This document shows, piece after piece, positions 1-10,879 of a DNA stretch of 64,000 nucleotides. The DNA comes from Terana coerulea. Its lineage: Eukaryota > Basidiomycota > Agaricomycetes > Polyporales > Phanerochaetaceae. Position 1 is the first letter of the stretch; each line of letters starts with the position of its first letter. The notes below the pieces were generated by a model, which worked only from the letters and a program-made list of their open reading frames with translations, ran no database searches and had not been told where the DNA came from. The translations under genes and the position numbers were made by a program. Location of the stretch: the NCBI GenBank assembly GCA_024811115.1, contig JAKOGH010000711.1, forward strand, positions 1 through 64,000, written 5' to 3'.

Positions 1-1461
1 CGAACTGTGCGCCCTCCTGCGAACGGTCGCTGACAAACTCGAGTCGCCCCGAAGTCCTTGTACGTTTCCGCAAGCCAGTCGATAAGAGGCTCAGGTGGAG
101 CCATTTCCTCCATCTCCAGGCCGGTCGACCTGTCAATAAATTTCACGCGGTCTTTGGTCTGCTCCTTGTTCGCATAAACCACAATTTCCTCTGTTGTCAT
201 GGTGAGCATAGCGCAAACTAAAATAGGCAAGCGCACTTACCCAGAGCAGCATTAAGGAGAACGTAACGAGTAACGTCCAGATTTTCCCAGAGTATGAGAG
301 TCTCTACCGCGCCCATTTCAAGCGTTTTGACGGTGTCCTCGACACCAAAACAATATTTGCCAGAGTCCATGTTAATCTCACCGAAGTACTTCTGGATCAG
401 CTTCTTCTCCTGTACGAACTTCACATTTGACAAAGCATCCGCAGCTAGCTCGACTGCCTATCGGTTTTATGAGCTTGTCGGCTATCGAAAGAGTTGAGTG
501 GTCACATACCTGACTAAACCCGCTCTCCCCGCCGTAGCTCACGTCCACGACTTTGATAATCTTCGCGGCCAAACGAGGGTCCAGCATAGCGCTCTGGCTG
601 AGCTCCGTTTTGAAATCCGCACTGCCTGCCAAAATGAGGCCGGAGACATTGACCTTGCCGTCCGTGATGAAGTGCTGCACGGCGACTTCGGCGACCTTGC
701 GAACATAGTTGTGCCTCTTCTCGTCACGAAGACGCGAGAATCGAAGAGCGGACTGTCCACCGCGATTGTGCTTCTTGGGAGGTCGACCGTGAACTTGTGA
801 ATGACGGTCCGCACGTTGCCTGCGATGGCGGCGAGTAGCGTTCCGTTGCCGTCCATCACGATGAACCCAAACTTCGAGTCTGACTCGAGCAGCTCTTGCA
901 GCGCCTCCGTGTGAAACCTGTTGTCGCACACATACAACGAGCTACCAGCATGTCAGAAGACAATCCGCGAAGAGCTACAGCGTGATGTACTGGTTTATTG
1001 GCCTGTGGAGTTCAAAATCAAACGCGACTTTCTTTTCTTTACGTTCGTCGGTCATGATAGTGCCAACGAAAATCACCAGCCCATTGGGATGGATCCGATT
1101 GTATAGCTTCAGACGCTGCTGTGCACTGGTGATAGCTCCCAGCACCGACTGGCGGTTTACGCGCGACTTGATGTTCGAAGCAGCTCCGGATTCCTGGGTC
1201 AACAAAGCGGAAGTGCGCGCAATTTGCCCCTGTGCAGATGGATGGCTTCAGCTTCTAGAAGCCTGCACAAGATGAATTCTGACATACCTTCGACGGAATA
1301 ATTGAGCTGATCGTGGAAGTTCCCGCACTATAATATCGAGTCAGACATGCCCATGAAGAGATAGTGATGAATTGTAGTTACCCTCTCGCCGCGTCCAGAC
1401 TCTTGATGAGCCTTTGCATCCGCCACATCTGTACGCTCTGGTCCGCAAGGTCTTGGCTCAT
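1..1461 (-). CDS. SUP45: Peptide chain release factor eRF1, 3' partial, two frame breaks
   Basis: Translation termination factor that reads all three stop codons in the ribosomal A site and triggers peptide release with eRF3. The start is ATG at 1461, followed by the family N-terminus (IKSLDAARG). Further exons encode [12 protein letters not shown] (near 1290-1330), [20 protein letters not shown], the catalytic GGQ loop ([15 protein letters not shown]) and [10 protein letters not shown]. Introns are short with GT-AG ends, for example about 1288-1381 with its flanks, about 945-996, about 457-505 and about 194-243. The gene runs off the left edge before its C-terminus. Two frame breaks are visible: one base is missing next to a CCC run at about 773-782, just before the GGQ motif, and the frame changes again at about 36-48. 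Because eRF1 is essential and otherwise highly conserved, a sequencing or assembly error is more likely than a dead gene, but a decayed second copy cannot be excluded. Confidence 0.85.
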
Positions 1462-2273
1462 TGTGAGTAAAAGCAGCAAAGTACAAGATTCGGTTGGAGT
1501 CTTCTTATGAAGTGCAGTGAGGGTTATCGTGGTGCAGTCTAAATCCTGGTGAGCGAGACACCCTTTATATAGACAGCTCCGTACAGGTTTGCGCGAGTCA
1601 GACTTTCGAGACGAATGCAACGGTTTCCGGCACCGATAATTCACGGCAACCCCTGTCTCGTCATATTCCAGCGGTAATGAGCGGGTACAGGTGGTACTGC
1701 TCAGGAGGGATGGCGACGGGCCCGCCGGATGACACTCAGTGACTCAGGGCGGTGTTGCAATGCAGGTACGTTCTACAGCATGCAGACTGAGGCAAGACTG
1801 AGGGTCATTCTTTGAACATCTAGTCCCAAATGTCAGCGCATATATTAGGACAATTTCCTGCATTGCTTACTTACCTCAAGGATTCATATTCAACTTGAAG
1901 GACGCGGCTCTTACTTTACCGTAGTGATGGAGTATTGGCTCATGCCTACCGTACCATGACAGCGGCACGGCACATGAGAGAAATAAGCGGCATTCACAAT
2001 CGCATGGCATGCAGCTACGTTGACCAGGATCGCCTTGAGTTATGCAGGGCGGCGACGGCAGGAGTATCGAGTTCAAAGAGAAACTCCTTCAGCGGATAGG
2101 CACTTGATTGCCGCTGTACCTTGATGGACCAATCAGCAGCCAGAATTCAAAATTTACTCATGAACTGGAAGCGCCTAATTGCTTCATTTCCTTGATCTCT
2201 CTTCACCTGCACTCTGCTGCAGCCCTCAATCCCTGGCTTGTTATCCATATAACTTGCCATAAAATTACGCTTC

Positions 2274-5200
2274 ATGCGCAAGCAGCTCGACCCTCGCATA
2301 CCTATCCTCATCAACAACAATGTCAAGAAGAATCACCGGTCGTTCATAGTGCTCGTAGGAGACAGGGGACGGGACCAGGTATGCCATTCTCTCGTGTCGA
2401 GTATGGGCGGAAATTGACTGGCGTAGATTGTTAACTTGCACTTCTTGCTATCTCAAGCTCGCGTGTCTGCGCGGCCTTCGGTGCTCTGGTGTTACAAGAA
2501 AGACCTTGGTTTCACGAGGTACGCCGGCCGCAGTATCCTTAGGAGTGCCATGAACTAAGCCTGCGCCTAGTCACCGCAAGAAACGAGAAGCGAAAATCAA
2601 GCGCGATGTGAAGCGGGGTATTCGAGAGCCGAATGAACAAGACCCGTTCGAGATCTTCATCACCGTGACAGACATTCGCTATACGTGCGTCCATCCATAC
2701 TTCGCTGGAGAAAGCGTGTGCTCAACCATACCAGATACTACAAAGAGTCGCAGAAGATTCTTGGCAATACGTATGGAATGCTCGTTCTGCAAGACTTCGA
2801 GGCTATCACGCCCAACCTGTTAGCCCGGACTATCGAGACGGTGGAGGGTGGGGGCCTAGTGGTCCTGCTGTTGAAGACGATGACATCTCTGCGTCAACTA
2901 TACGCAATGACCATGGTGCGCCTGATTTCTTCTGCTTGTGGTACTGGAGTTAAGATTCTGCAGGACGTGCACTCAAGATACAGGACCTCTGCCCACGATA
3001 CGGTGGTTGCCCGATTCAACGAGCGATTCATCCTTTCGCTAGGTTCTTGCGACGACTGCTTGGTCTTGGACGACGAGCTGAACGTGCTGCCGATATCCCG
3101 CGGCAAGGACATCAAACCGATAGAAGAAGCGCGGGGGAAGGGCAAGGAAGAGTCTGAACTGAAGGGCCTGAAGGACAGTCTGGCGGACACCAAACCTATC
3201 GGCGAACTGGTGAAGCTTGCGAAGACCGTGGACCAAGCGCAGGCGATCCTGACTTTCGTGGACGCCATCGCGGAGAAGACGCTGTCCTCGACGGTCACGC
3301 TGACCGCCGGCCGTGGTCGCGGCAAGTCCGCCGCGCTTGGGCTAGCTATCGCTGCAGCGATTGCACATGGCTACTCGAATATATTCGTCACCAGTCCGAG
3401 CCCGGAGAACTTGAAGACGCTCTTCGACTTCATATTTAAGGGGCTGGACGCGCTTGGCTATGAGGAGCACATGGACTGACATCGCACAGAGTACCAACCC
3501 CGACTTCAACAAGGCTATCGTTCGTGTGAACATTTTCCGTCAGCATCGTCAAACCATCCAAGTACGTACATTTGTCATGCAATTTGAGCACTGGCTGACT
3601 TTCATCCCGACAGTACATACAACCCGAAGATGCCCACGTCCTAGGCCAAGCAGAATTGGTCATCATCGACGAGGCCGCCGCCATCCCTCTTCCACTGGTC
3701 CGCAACCTTATCGGGCCTTACCTCGTCTTCATGGCTTCCACCATCAACGGCTACGAAGGTACCGGTCGCTCACTATCGCTGAAGCTCATCCAACAACTCC
3801 GGGAAAGCACTCGACCGTCCTTGACAAGGACGCCGCCCCCACGAGGACGACGCTCCGCCGCCTCTTCCCTCCAAAAGGCCATCGCCAAGGCCCTCCAAAA
3901 GCGCGCGCGCTGCGTGAAATCAAGCTCGAGACCCCGATCCGGTACTCCGCGGGCGACAAGGTCGAGAAGTGGCTGAACAGCCTGCTGTGCCTGGACGCGA
4001 CGGTGCTCCCGAAGGCGGCGCACCAGGGCTGCCCGCACCCGTCCGCGTGCGAGCTCTTCTACGTCTCGCGCGACACGCTCTTCAGCTTCCACCCGGCCTC
4101 GGAGGTGTTCCTGCAGCGCCTGATGGCGCTTTACGTCGCGAGCCACTACAAGAACCAGCCGAACGACCTGCAGCTGCTGAGCGACGCGCCCGCGCACCAC
4201 CTGTTCGTGCTCCTGCCGCCGCTCGCGGACGACGCGGCGCACCTGCCCGAGCCGCTCGTCGTGCTGCAGGTCGCGCTCGAGGGCCGGGTGGGCAAGGACG
4301 CGATCATGGAGGGCCTCAGCCGCGGGTACCGCGCGGGCGGGGACATGATCCCCTGGGTCGTCGCGCAGCAGTTCCAGGAGGGCAAGTTCGCGCTGCTCTC
4401 CGGCGCGCGGGTCGTGCGCGTCGCGACGCACCCGGACTACACTAGCGTGAGTGATTCCCTCACCCTGTGAACGGCGCCCAAGAAGCTGACCTTGAACTGC
4501 GATAGATGGGCTACGGCGCGCGTGCGTTGCAGTGCCTGAACGCGTTCTACAGCGGCGAGTACTTTAATCTGAACGAGGCCGTGGAGGCGGAGCAGGCGTA
4601 CCCGGACCCGTCGCGCGTGGACGAGTCGGCGACGCTGCTGACGGACCAGCCGACTGTGCGCGCACCGACGGCGATGCCGCCCCTCCTGCAGCGGCTCAGT
4701 GAGCGCAGGCCAGAAACGCTCGACTACCTCGGCGTGTCGTACGGGCTCACGCCCCAGCTCCTTCGGTACGCACCCCACCACGCCCTGCGCATGTCTTGAC
4801 ATTGATGTGCTGGACTGCAGATTCTGGAAACGCGCGGGCTACGTGCCGCTGTACGTGCGGCAGACGCAGAGCGAGCTCACGGGCGAGCACACGTGCGTGA
4901 TGGTGCGCGGGCTGAACGCGTCCGCGGACGACGAGCTGCAGTGGCTCGGCGAGTTCGCGAAGGACTTCCGGCGGCGGTTCCTTGCGCTGCTCGCGTTCAA
5001 GTTCCGCGAGTTCGGGAGCGTGACGGCGCTGAGCGTGCTCGAGGCGGCGAACGCGGGCGTGAAGCAGCTCGACGTGGACCCGGCGCGAGGTATGAGATGC
5101 GCTTTCTTACTACGCCAACGCGGTCTCTAACTTTGATTTCGCCATGTGCAGAGTTGACCGCGACGGAGCTCAACTTTCATATGTCCCCATTCGACCTGAA

Positions 5201-6016
5201 GCGCCTCGAGTCGTACGCGAACAACATGCTCGACTACCACGTCATCCTTGACCTCCTGCCCGCCGTCGCGACGTTCTACTTCGAGAAGCGGCTCGGCGCC
5301 GAGCTCCGGCTGAGCGCGGTGCAGAGCTCGATCCTGCTCGCGCTCGGCCTCCAGCGGAAGACCATCGAGGAAGTCGAGGTGCGTCTCTTCACCCATCACC
5401 GGACACCAATACATGTGGACCGAAGCTGACTGGCAATGGCTGTGGGTTTGCAGGCGGAGCTGCAGCTGCCGGTGAACCAGGCGCTCGCGCTGTTCTGCAA
5501 GCTCGTGCGCAAGCTGAGCAAGCGGCTGCAGGACGTGCAGAAGGCCGCGATCGAGGCGACGCTCCCGCCGCCCCGGCGCAGCGGGCCATCGCGGCACCGC
5601 TTGCTGAGGCGGCCGACGGAAGGCCGTCGCCGCGGCGCTCGCGGACGAGCTGCAGGCGGCGGGCGATGCGGCGACGGGAGCGCTGCGGGAAAAACAGCGG
5701 CAGATGATCGACTCGCTGGACCTGAGCAGGTGCGTATCTTACTGTTGTCTGGCTAGGTGAAGTCGTAACAGCGTGCTTATCAGCATGACGGGGGCGTAGG
5801 TACGCGATCGACGACGCGGCGGCGGACTGGGGCGCGGCGCAGGCGCAGGTCGCCGTGCTCGCGGGCGGCGGCGCGGGCACGCAGACGGTCGTCACCGTGA
5901 AGAACACGGCGAGCGCCGCGACGGCGGGGCAGAAGCGCAAGGCGGCGGACGCGCCGGCGCCGCGCGACGCCGAGAGGAAGACCGCGCGGCGCAGCATGAA
6001 GAAGGCGAAGCGGTAG
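2274..6016 (+). CDS. KRE33: RNA cytidine acetyltransferase (KRE33/NAT10), 11 exons with frame breaks
   Basis: Nucleolar ATP-dependent enzyme that makes N4-acetylcytidine in 18S rRNA and in tRNA and is needed for small-subunit biogenesis. Exons: 2274-2378, 2427-2518, 2571-2684, 2735-2915, 2964-3561, 3614-4446, 4506-4765, 4821-5089, 5152-5378, 5454-5729, 5800-6016. Family signatures in order are MRKQLDPRIPILINNN at the start, a Walker A loop (GRGRGKSAALGLA), VIIDEAAAIP (Walker B), LREIKLETPIRYS, the acetyltransferase region (VATHPDYTS then MGYGARALQCLNAFYSGEY), the tRNA-binding part (LNFHMSPFDLKRLESYANN) and a lysine-rich tail. The frame is broken at about 3478 (two bases missing between HMD and DIAQSTNP), somewhere in 3800-3912, and in the low-complexity linker at 5570-5640. 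Codon use is very GC-rich from 3900 onward. An essential gene with several indels suggests assembly error. The short gap to the eRF1 start (813 bp) implies a shared divergent promoter region. Confidence 0.9.
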
Positions 6017-7518
6017 GCTCGGGCGGCGCCACGGTGCATCGGGGCGGTGGGACGGCTGCCGTTTGCGGGGTGGTTTGCCTCAGGGTTTAGCGGCAGCCCG
6101 CCGAGATTGAGTTCGGCATACTAGTACGTACGCGAACTAAATTATCAATGGTTCCCATTCTCTTATATATGGAGTGGGAAGTCCTCATCCTGTCTGGACG
6201 CCTTGTTGCCCACCCATCTCTTGCCTTGTTGCTTTCATAAGCTGGGACATCACTTTGGATGTAATTGCAGATATATACGGTTCGCGAGACCGTGATAGCT
6301 AGTGTCATTTCGTCTCCTAGTACAGCTGAAATATCCTGTTCGCAGAATGGGCGGAGACGTCCACACGCCGGGGATCAGGTAGCGCCCAATCTCGTCCAGC
6401 ACGGCGTGGATGAAATGGCGGTGCGGCGTGCTCCGACATAACCAGACACCTCAGCGGGAACTTGACAATGGCGCGCCGACGACGCGCCGTGCAAAGGCGA
6501 CAGTGAGGGAAATTGTAGGGTACATATGTCAGAAATGCATGCTCACATGCTCTGGAAGCGCACAGTTTCGCGCACCACGGCGTGGATGAAATAGCGGCGT
6601 GATGTTCCCACCATAAACAGACATCGCGGCGGCACAGAGACTATTCGGGGACGTCTTTGGATACTGAATATACATACACCGCTTTCAGGACTCACAATCT
6701 AAGAGACGCACTACATATTTCGTCCACCACTGCGTAGGTAAAATGATGCGCCTACGGAAGCATAGTTCGCTCGATCATTATCTAGGCTATGGGTCTCGGA
6801 TGCAACAGGCTCAGCATATTTGCCCGCGTTACTGTACAGTCTGTACTTGCCAGTAAGTTACTATGTGACGGGAGACCAAAGCTGCGGTGTAGAGTGGTGC
6901 AAAGGTTGATCCGCAGCGCATTTCCCAAATTGCACTTACTTCCTACTCTATATATATACATGGGTCAACCGTGAAATGCGCGAGGTACAGGGCAATATAT
7001 GTCCTGAGTTCCGAATTCCGAGGCTGCAGAAATTATCCTCACTCAAAAGTCTTGAGCAGTCTTGAGCGCCCACGCTTTGCATGCCCGTGCCGGGCGCGTT
7101 CCTGAGAGATCGCAGATCGCGGTGCGAGATCCGGCAGTGTGGGGTCCCCCGCGTGCTGATCGCGGTGGCGGGGCAAGCGACGGGAGAGACAGTTCCTCCA
7201 GAGGGCATCGGCCAGTCAGCGCGCGCCATTTTGTCGGTCGGGCGAGGGGCTGCTTTTCGGCCGAACACACCCTGCAGCAACTGACCAAAATATGTGAAGG
7301 CCCAAGGGCAAACGGCGAGAGCTGGGTCAGACAGAGGGGAACGGGCGGGAGGGGGACGGCTACCCCGCATTTTGAGCAGTGCTCGGCTGCCTGGGCATCA
7401 GAGACGGTATCAAGCGGGCGCGGGGATGCGGGCTTCTGCGAGGGACGGAGGACCCTGCCGCACGCGCCGGCCCAGATCAGAATTCCCGGTGCTGACGCTC
7501 ATACGCAAAGGGAGCGAG
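6017..7518. other. Intergenic region
   Basis: No supported gene. The stretch contains short open frames without recognisable domains. The motif 'cgtggatgaaat' recurs near 6400 and 6580, and a related form occurs near 6720, suggesting a degenerate local repeat of about 170-180 bp. Confidence 0.4.
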
Positions 7519-7526
7519 TATATAAA
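7519..7526 (+). promoter_or_regulatory. TATA box of the carboxylate transporter
   Basis: TATATAAA lies 51 bp upstream of the ATG at 7577, a plausible core-promoter spacing. It argues that transcription starts just before this ATG and that the long upstream open frame is not coding. Confidence 0.5.
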
Positions 7527-7576
7527 CCGACGTGCGAGGCCACAGCCGAGTCGAGTCCTCCCCCTCAGCGATAGCG

Positions 7577-9629
7577 ATGGCCCCCACTTCCTCACCTCTC
7601 TTGTGCCCCGCAGGGAGCAGCGCCAGGGCGGGCGGCCGCTCCTCCAGGTCCTGCGCTCGCTTACCTGGGTCCAGTGGGGGCACTTTTGGTCGGGTGCGTG
7701 CCCGATGCGAGTCAGATAGGCATGTAAAAGAAAGCTGACGGGGAGGCGCAGGATGGCTGGCGTGGACGTGCGACGCGGTCGACTTCTTCAGTGTGTCGCT
7801 CAGCGTGACGAACCTCCAGAAGCAGTTCAATCGGGACACCCATGATATCGTGCGTCGCTGCACCTTCTCCTGCATGCGCGCGGCGCTGACCCCGCGCAGA
7901 CGACCGCGATCACGCTCACGCTCCTCCTGCGTTCCGTCGGCGCGGTAATCTTCGGCATCCTCTCCGACCGGTACGGCCGCAAGTGGCCGCTTGTCGCGAA
8001 CCTGCTGCTCGTCGCCGTGCTCGAGCTCGGCGCGGGCTTCGTGCAGACGTTCGAGCAGTTCCTCGGCGTGCGCGCGCTCTTCGGCATCGCGATGGGCGGC
8101 ATCTGGGGACTCGCGGCGTCGACGGGGCTGGAGAACCTGCCGGTCGAGGCGCGCGGGCTCGCGAGCGGCGTGCTGCAGCAGGGCTACGCCGTCGGGTACC
8201 TCATCGCCGCCGTCGTCAATCTGTTCCTCGTCCCCGAGGTGTCTGCCTCGTGGCGCGCGCTCTTCTGGACCGCGGCCGGCATGTCGCTCTTCGCGGCGTT
8301 CATCCGGTTCCTGCTCCCCGAGAGCGAGATCTTCCTGCGGGCGAAGGCCGCGCGCGCGAATACTGGGCACTCGACGAAGAGCAAGACGCGCGTGTTCTTG
8401 CACGAGACGAAGGCGATGCTGAAGAAGCACTGGCTGTTGTGTATTTATGCTGTATTATTGATGACTGGTCAGTCGCTTCCAAAGGGCTGTGGTGGAGCGC
8501 ACTGACGGAAAAACAGGCTTCAATTTCTTGTCGCACGGATCTCAGGATCTGTACCCTACCTACCTCCAATCCTCCAAGGGCTTCACTGCCCATGACGCGA
8601 CCGTGGCGACCATCATCGGCAACTGTGTAAGTTCGGTTTCTACAACCTTGTCAGAGATACATTTTGATTGACTGGCTTTCTCTAGGGTGCCATTGCGTAA
8701 GTTCCATACAATCGGCGCAGCGGGATAAATCACTTATACTCGATTGCAGCGGAGGAACCGTTGCAGGCTTAGTGAGCCAGTACATCGGACGCCGTCTCAC
8801 GATTGTGTGAGTGTATCCAGCGGGCATTCTGCCGTGGACGACAGCTGACAAAGCCCTACAGCATCTTCGTCTGCCTCATCGGCGCGTTCATCCCGCTCTG
8901 GATCCTCCCGAGCAGCTTCGGCGCGCTCTCGGCCGGCGCGTTCTGCATCCAGTTCGGCGTGCAGGGCGCCTGGGGTGTCGTACGTCCTGTCTTGCATCCT
9001 CGGGCCTCCGTCCGCGCGACTGAGGTTTTTGTTTTTGTTTGGCGGGGGTGTAGATTCCGATTCTGCTCGGCGAGATCTCGCCGCCCGCGTTCCGCGCGAC
9101 GTTCCCGGGCGTCGCGTACCAGGTCGGCAACATGGTCTCGTCCGCGTCCGCACAGATCGAAGCCAGTGCGTCCCCTACCTCCATATCTTCCCGCGCAGAG
9201 CGCGTGATGTTAACCGTGTTGCATGTAGCGGGGGGAGACAACCTGAAGACGACGATCCCGGGGAAGGAAGGGCTCGTGCCGGACTACGCGACCGTGCAGG
9301 GCATCCTCATCGGCGTCGTCGCCGCGTTCGTGCTCGTCGTCACCATCATCGGGCCCGAGTGCGTCTTCCCGCGTTTCTGTCCCCGTTGCGCGCACGCACG
9401 CTGACCGGTACGCGCGCGTTCTAGGAACCACGGCGCGCACTTTGAGAAGCACAAGACGGCGTTCGAGGAGGGCGGCGGGCGCGACGAGGTCGCGGTGCCG
9501 GACGCGGGCGCGGAGGCGAATGCGCCCGAGATGCGCGAGCGTGCTGGGGAGAGCGAGGGCGGCTCGCGGCCGGACAGCATCCGCGTCGACGACGGCGACG
9601 AGAAGCGGCCGCCGAGCGAGACCGCGTAG
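7577..9629 (+). CDS. JEN1-like monocarboxylate/proton symporter (MFS, SHS family)
   Basis: Plasma-membrane major facilitator that imports lactate, pyruvate or related carboxylates with protons. Exons: about 7577-7693, 7752-7849, 7900-8467, 8517-8626, 8686-8696, 8750-8806, 8862-8979, 9054-9165, 9229-9358, 9425-9629. Family motifs are WLAWTCDAVDFFSVSLS in helix 1, SDRYGRKWPL (MFS loop 2-3), FGIAMGGIWGLAAST, LPVEARGLASGVLQQGYA and GEISPPAFRATFPGVAYQVG, followed by an acidic cytoplasmic tail. Exon 5 is only 11 nt (8686-8696), and phases join correctly on both sides. The ATG at 7577 is one frame away from the following family sequence (FLTSLVPRREQR), so one base appears to be missing in the C-run near 7580-7590; otherwise the true start is non-obvious. 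The substrate within the family cannot be told from sequence. Confidence 0.85.
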
Positions 9630-9914
9630 GCTTGCTCCGGGCGCCGTTTGCCTGAAAACCATGGCGCCTCGCGTGCACGGCGTGCCTCTGTACGGCCTTT
9701 TCACGATTTTCCTGTTTGCTGTTACCGCTGTCGGTGTATTGTGATGACCACTCTGTATTGTACGCTTTCTCCTGTGCTCAGCTTGTAACGATGTAATGCA
9801 TACTCTCAAAGCCAACTCTGGAACCGGAGTGAACGACTGAGTCGTTGTATTGTGCGTGCGCTCGCGCAGCAGGTTGATAGTGGGGGACTTGGGCTTGGGC
9901 AGGCACTAATGCTT
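9630..9914. other. 3' flank of the transporter
   Basis: Nothing coding is seen between the transporter stop and the MITE; this presumably holds the transporter 3' UTR and terminator. Confidence 0.4.
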
Positions 9915-9924
9915 GGCGCTTTGT
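9915..9924 (+). repeat. 10-bp target-site duplication (left)
   Basis: GGCGCTTTGT immediately left of the inverted-repeat element; the same ten bases recur in direct orientation at 10649-10658. Confidence 0.7.
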
Positions 9925-10647
9925 AGTCTCGTGACCAGCCTCTCCAATGACCCAATTTAGACATTGGATCAGGAGAGTCTGGTGCCCGCCCAACGGCGGA
10001 CGGGGGTTTGCGTTCGTCCATTTCTCGGCGAGCGCTTAGCTCCCTCGAGACTCGAGGTTCGACTCCCTCCGTCTACGTTTGACTATAGTACCACATAAAT
10101 GTATGACCACACTGAGACTGTATATTTAACATTTGCAACAATTTTTGCGGAATAGATTGGGCGACGGCGCGGTTATAACTTGCGGCGCAGTGTCACCGCT
10201 CAGTAGGCTGAGCAACACTGCCCAGCCCGAGCAGTCCTATAGTTTCCACTCGATGGAATATCACAAAATGCACACAGTTAGCCTTCAGTACCAAGACTGT
10301 GTGAGATAAGGCCGTAAGCAATGCCCCAGAAGCATGTTCCGCCGCATAACCTATCTGCTGGACCTGTTTCTATCGCATTTATTTGTGTGTCCGTTTAAGA
10401 GGCCCAGCGAGCACAAAAATTGTTATTAATTTTTATAAATCATAAAACAATGTTCAAGTATTGATATTACGTCTCCTGAGTATGTGCTACAATAGTGTGA
10501 CACAGGGAGTCGAACCTCGAGTCTCGAGGGAGCTAAGCGCTCGCCGAGAAATGGACGAACGCAAACCCCCCGTCCGCCGTTGGGCGGGCACCAGACTCTC
10601 CTGATCCAATGTCTAAATTGGGTCACTGGAGAGGCTGGTCACAGACT
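9925..10647. mobile_element. Non-autonomous Mutator-like element (MULE MITE)
   Basis: A 723-bp element with nearly identical long terminal inverted repeats of about 144 bp: 9925-10068 and 10504-10647. The outer ends read AGTCT followed by GTGACCAGCCTCTCC. Only a few differences separate the arms: one base near each tip, one A/G substitution, and a G-run of 5 versus 6. A perfect 10-bp direct duplication (GGCGCTTTGT) flanks it. Long terminal repeats plus a 9-11 bp duplication are the usual mark of Mutator-like elements. The AT-rich interior (about 435 bp) has no open frame for a transposase, so movement would need an enzyme supplied elsewhere. The inner end of each arm also contains GGTTCGACTCC, which matches a Pol III B-box, possibly by chance. 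Confidence 0.7.
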
Positions 10648-10648
10648 A

Positions 10649-10658
10649 GGCGCTTTGT
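10649..10658 (+). repeat. 10-bp target-site duplication (right)
   Basis: GGCGCTTTGT, direct copy of 9915-9924; one extra A (10648) sits between it and the right arm. Confidence 0.7.
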
Positions 10659-10879
10659 GGCGCCCCCGCATCTTCAGATTCAGATTGGGTAGTGGTGCGC
10701 CACGGCCGCCATGGTCCTTATTCAGCCTTCACGTACGCTGTGCGTATACAGGTCACCTCCTCACTGATACGCGTTGGCAGACTTCAGCAGACAAGCATGC
10801 CGCCGCATTCAGGTGCTCATGTCGCTACTGCAAGTACTTACGTCAACAGAACATATTGGTGAGCCGGGTTCTGCAACGG

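Noticed and set aside
7294..7719. Longer upstream start for the carboxylate transporter in the matching frame
   Set aside because: The TATA box at 7519-7526 lies inside that frame, and the upstream residues do not look like the family N-terminus.
10015..10072. Possible tRNA 3' half (GGTTCGACTCCCTCC) in the MULE arm
   Set aside because: No matching 5' half with proper stems; the B-box match is isolated.
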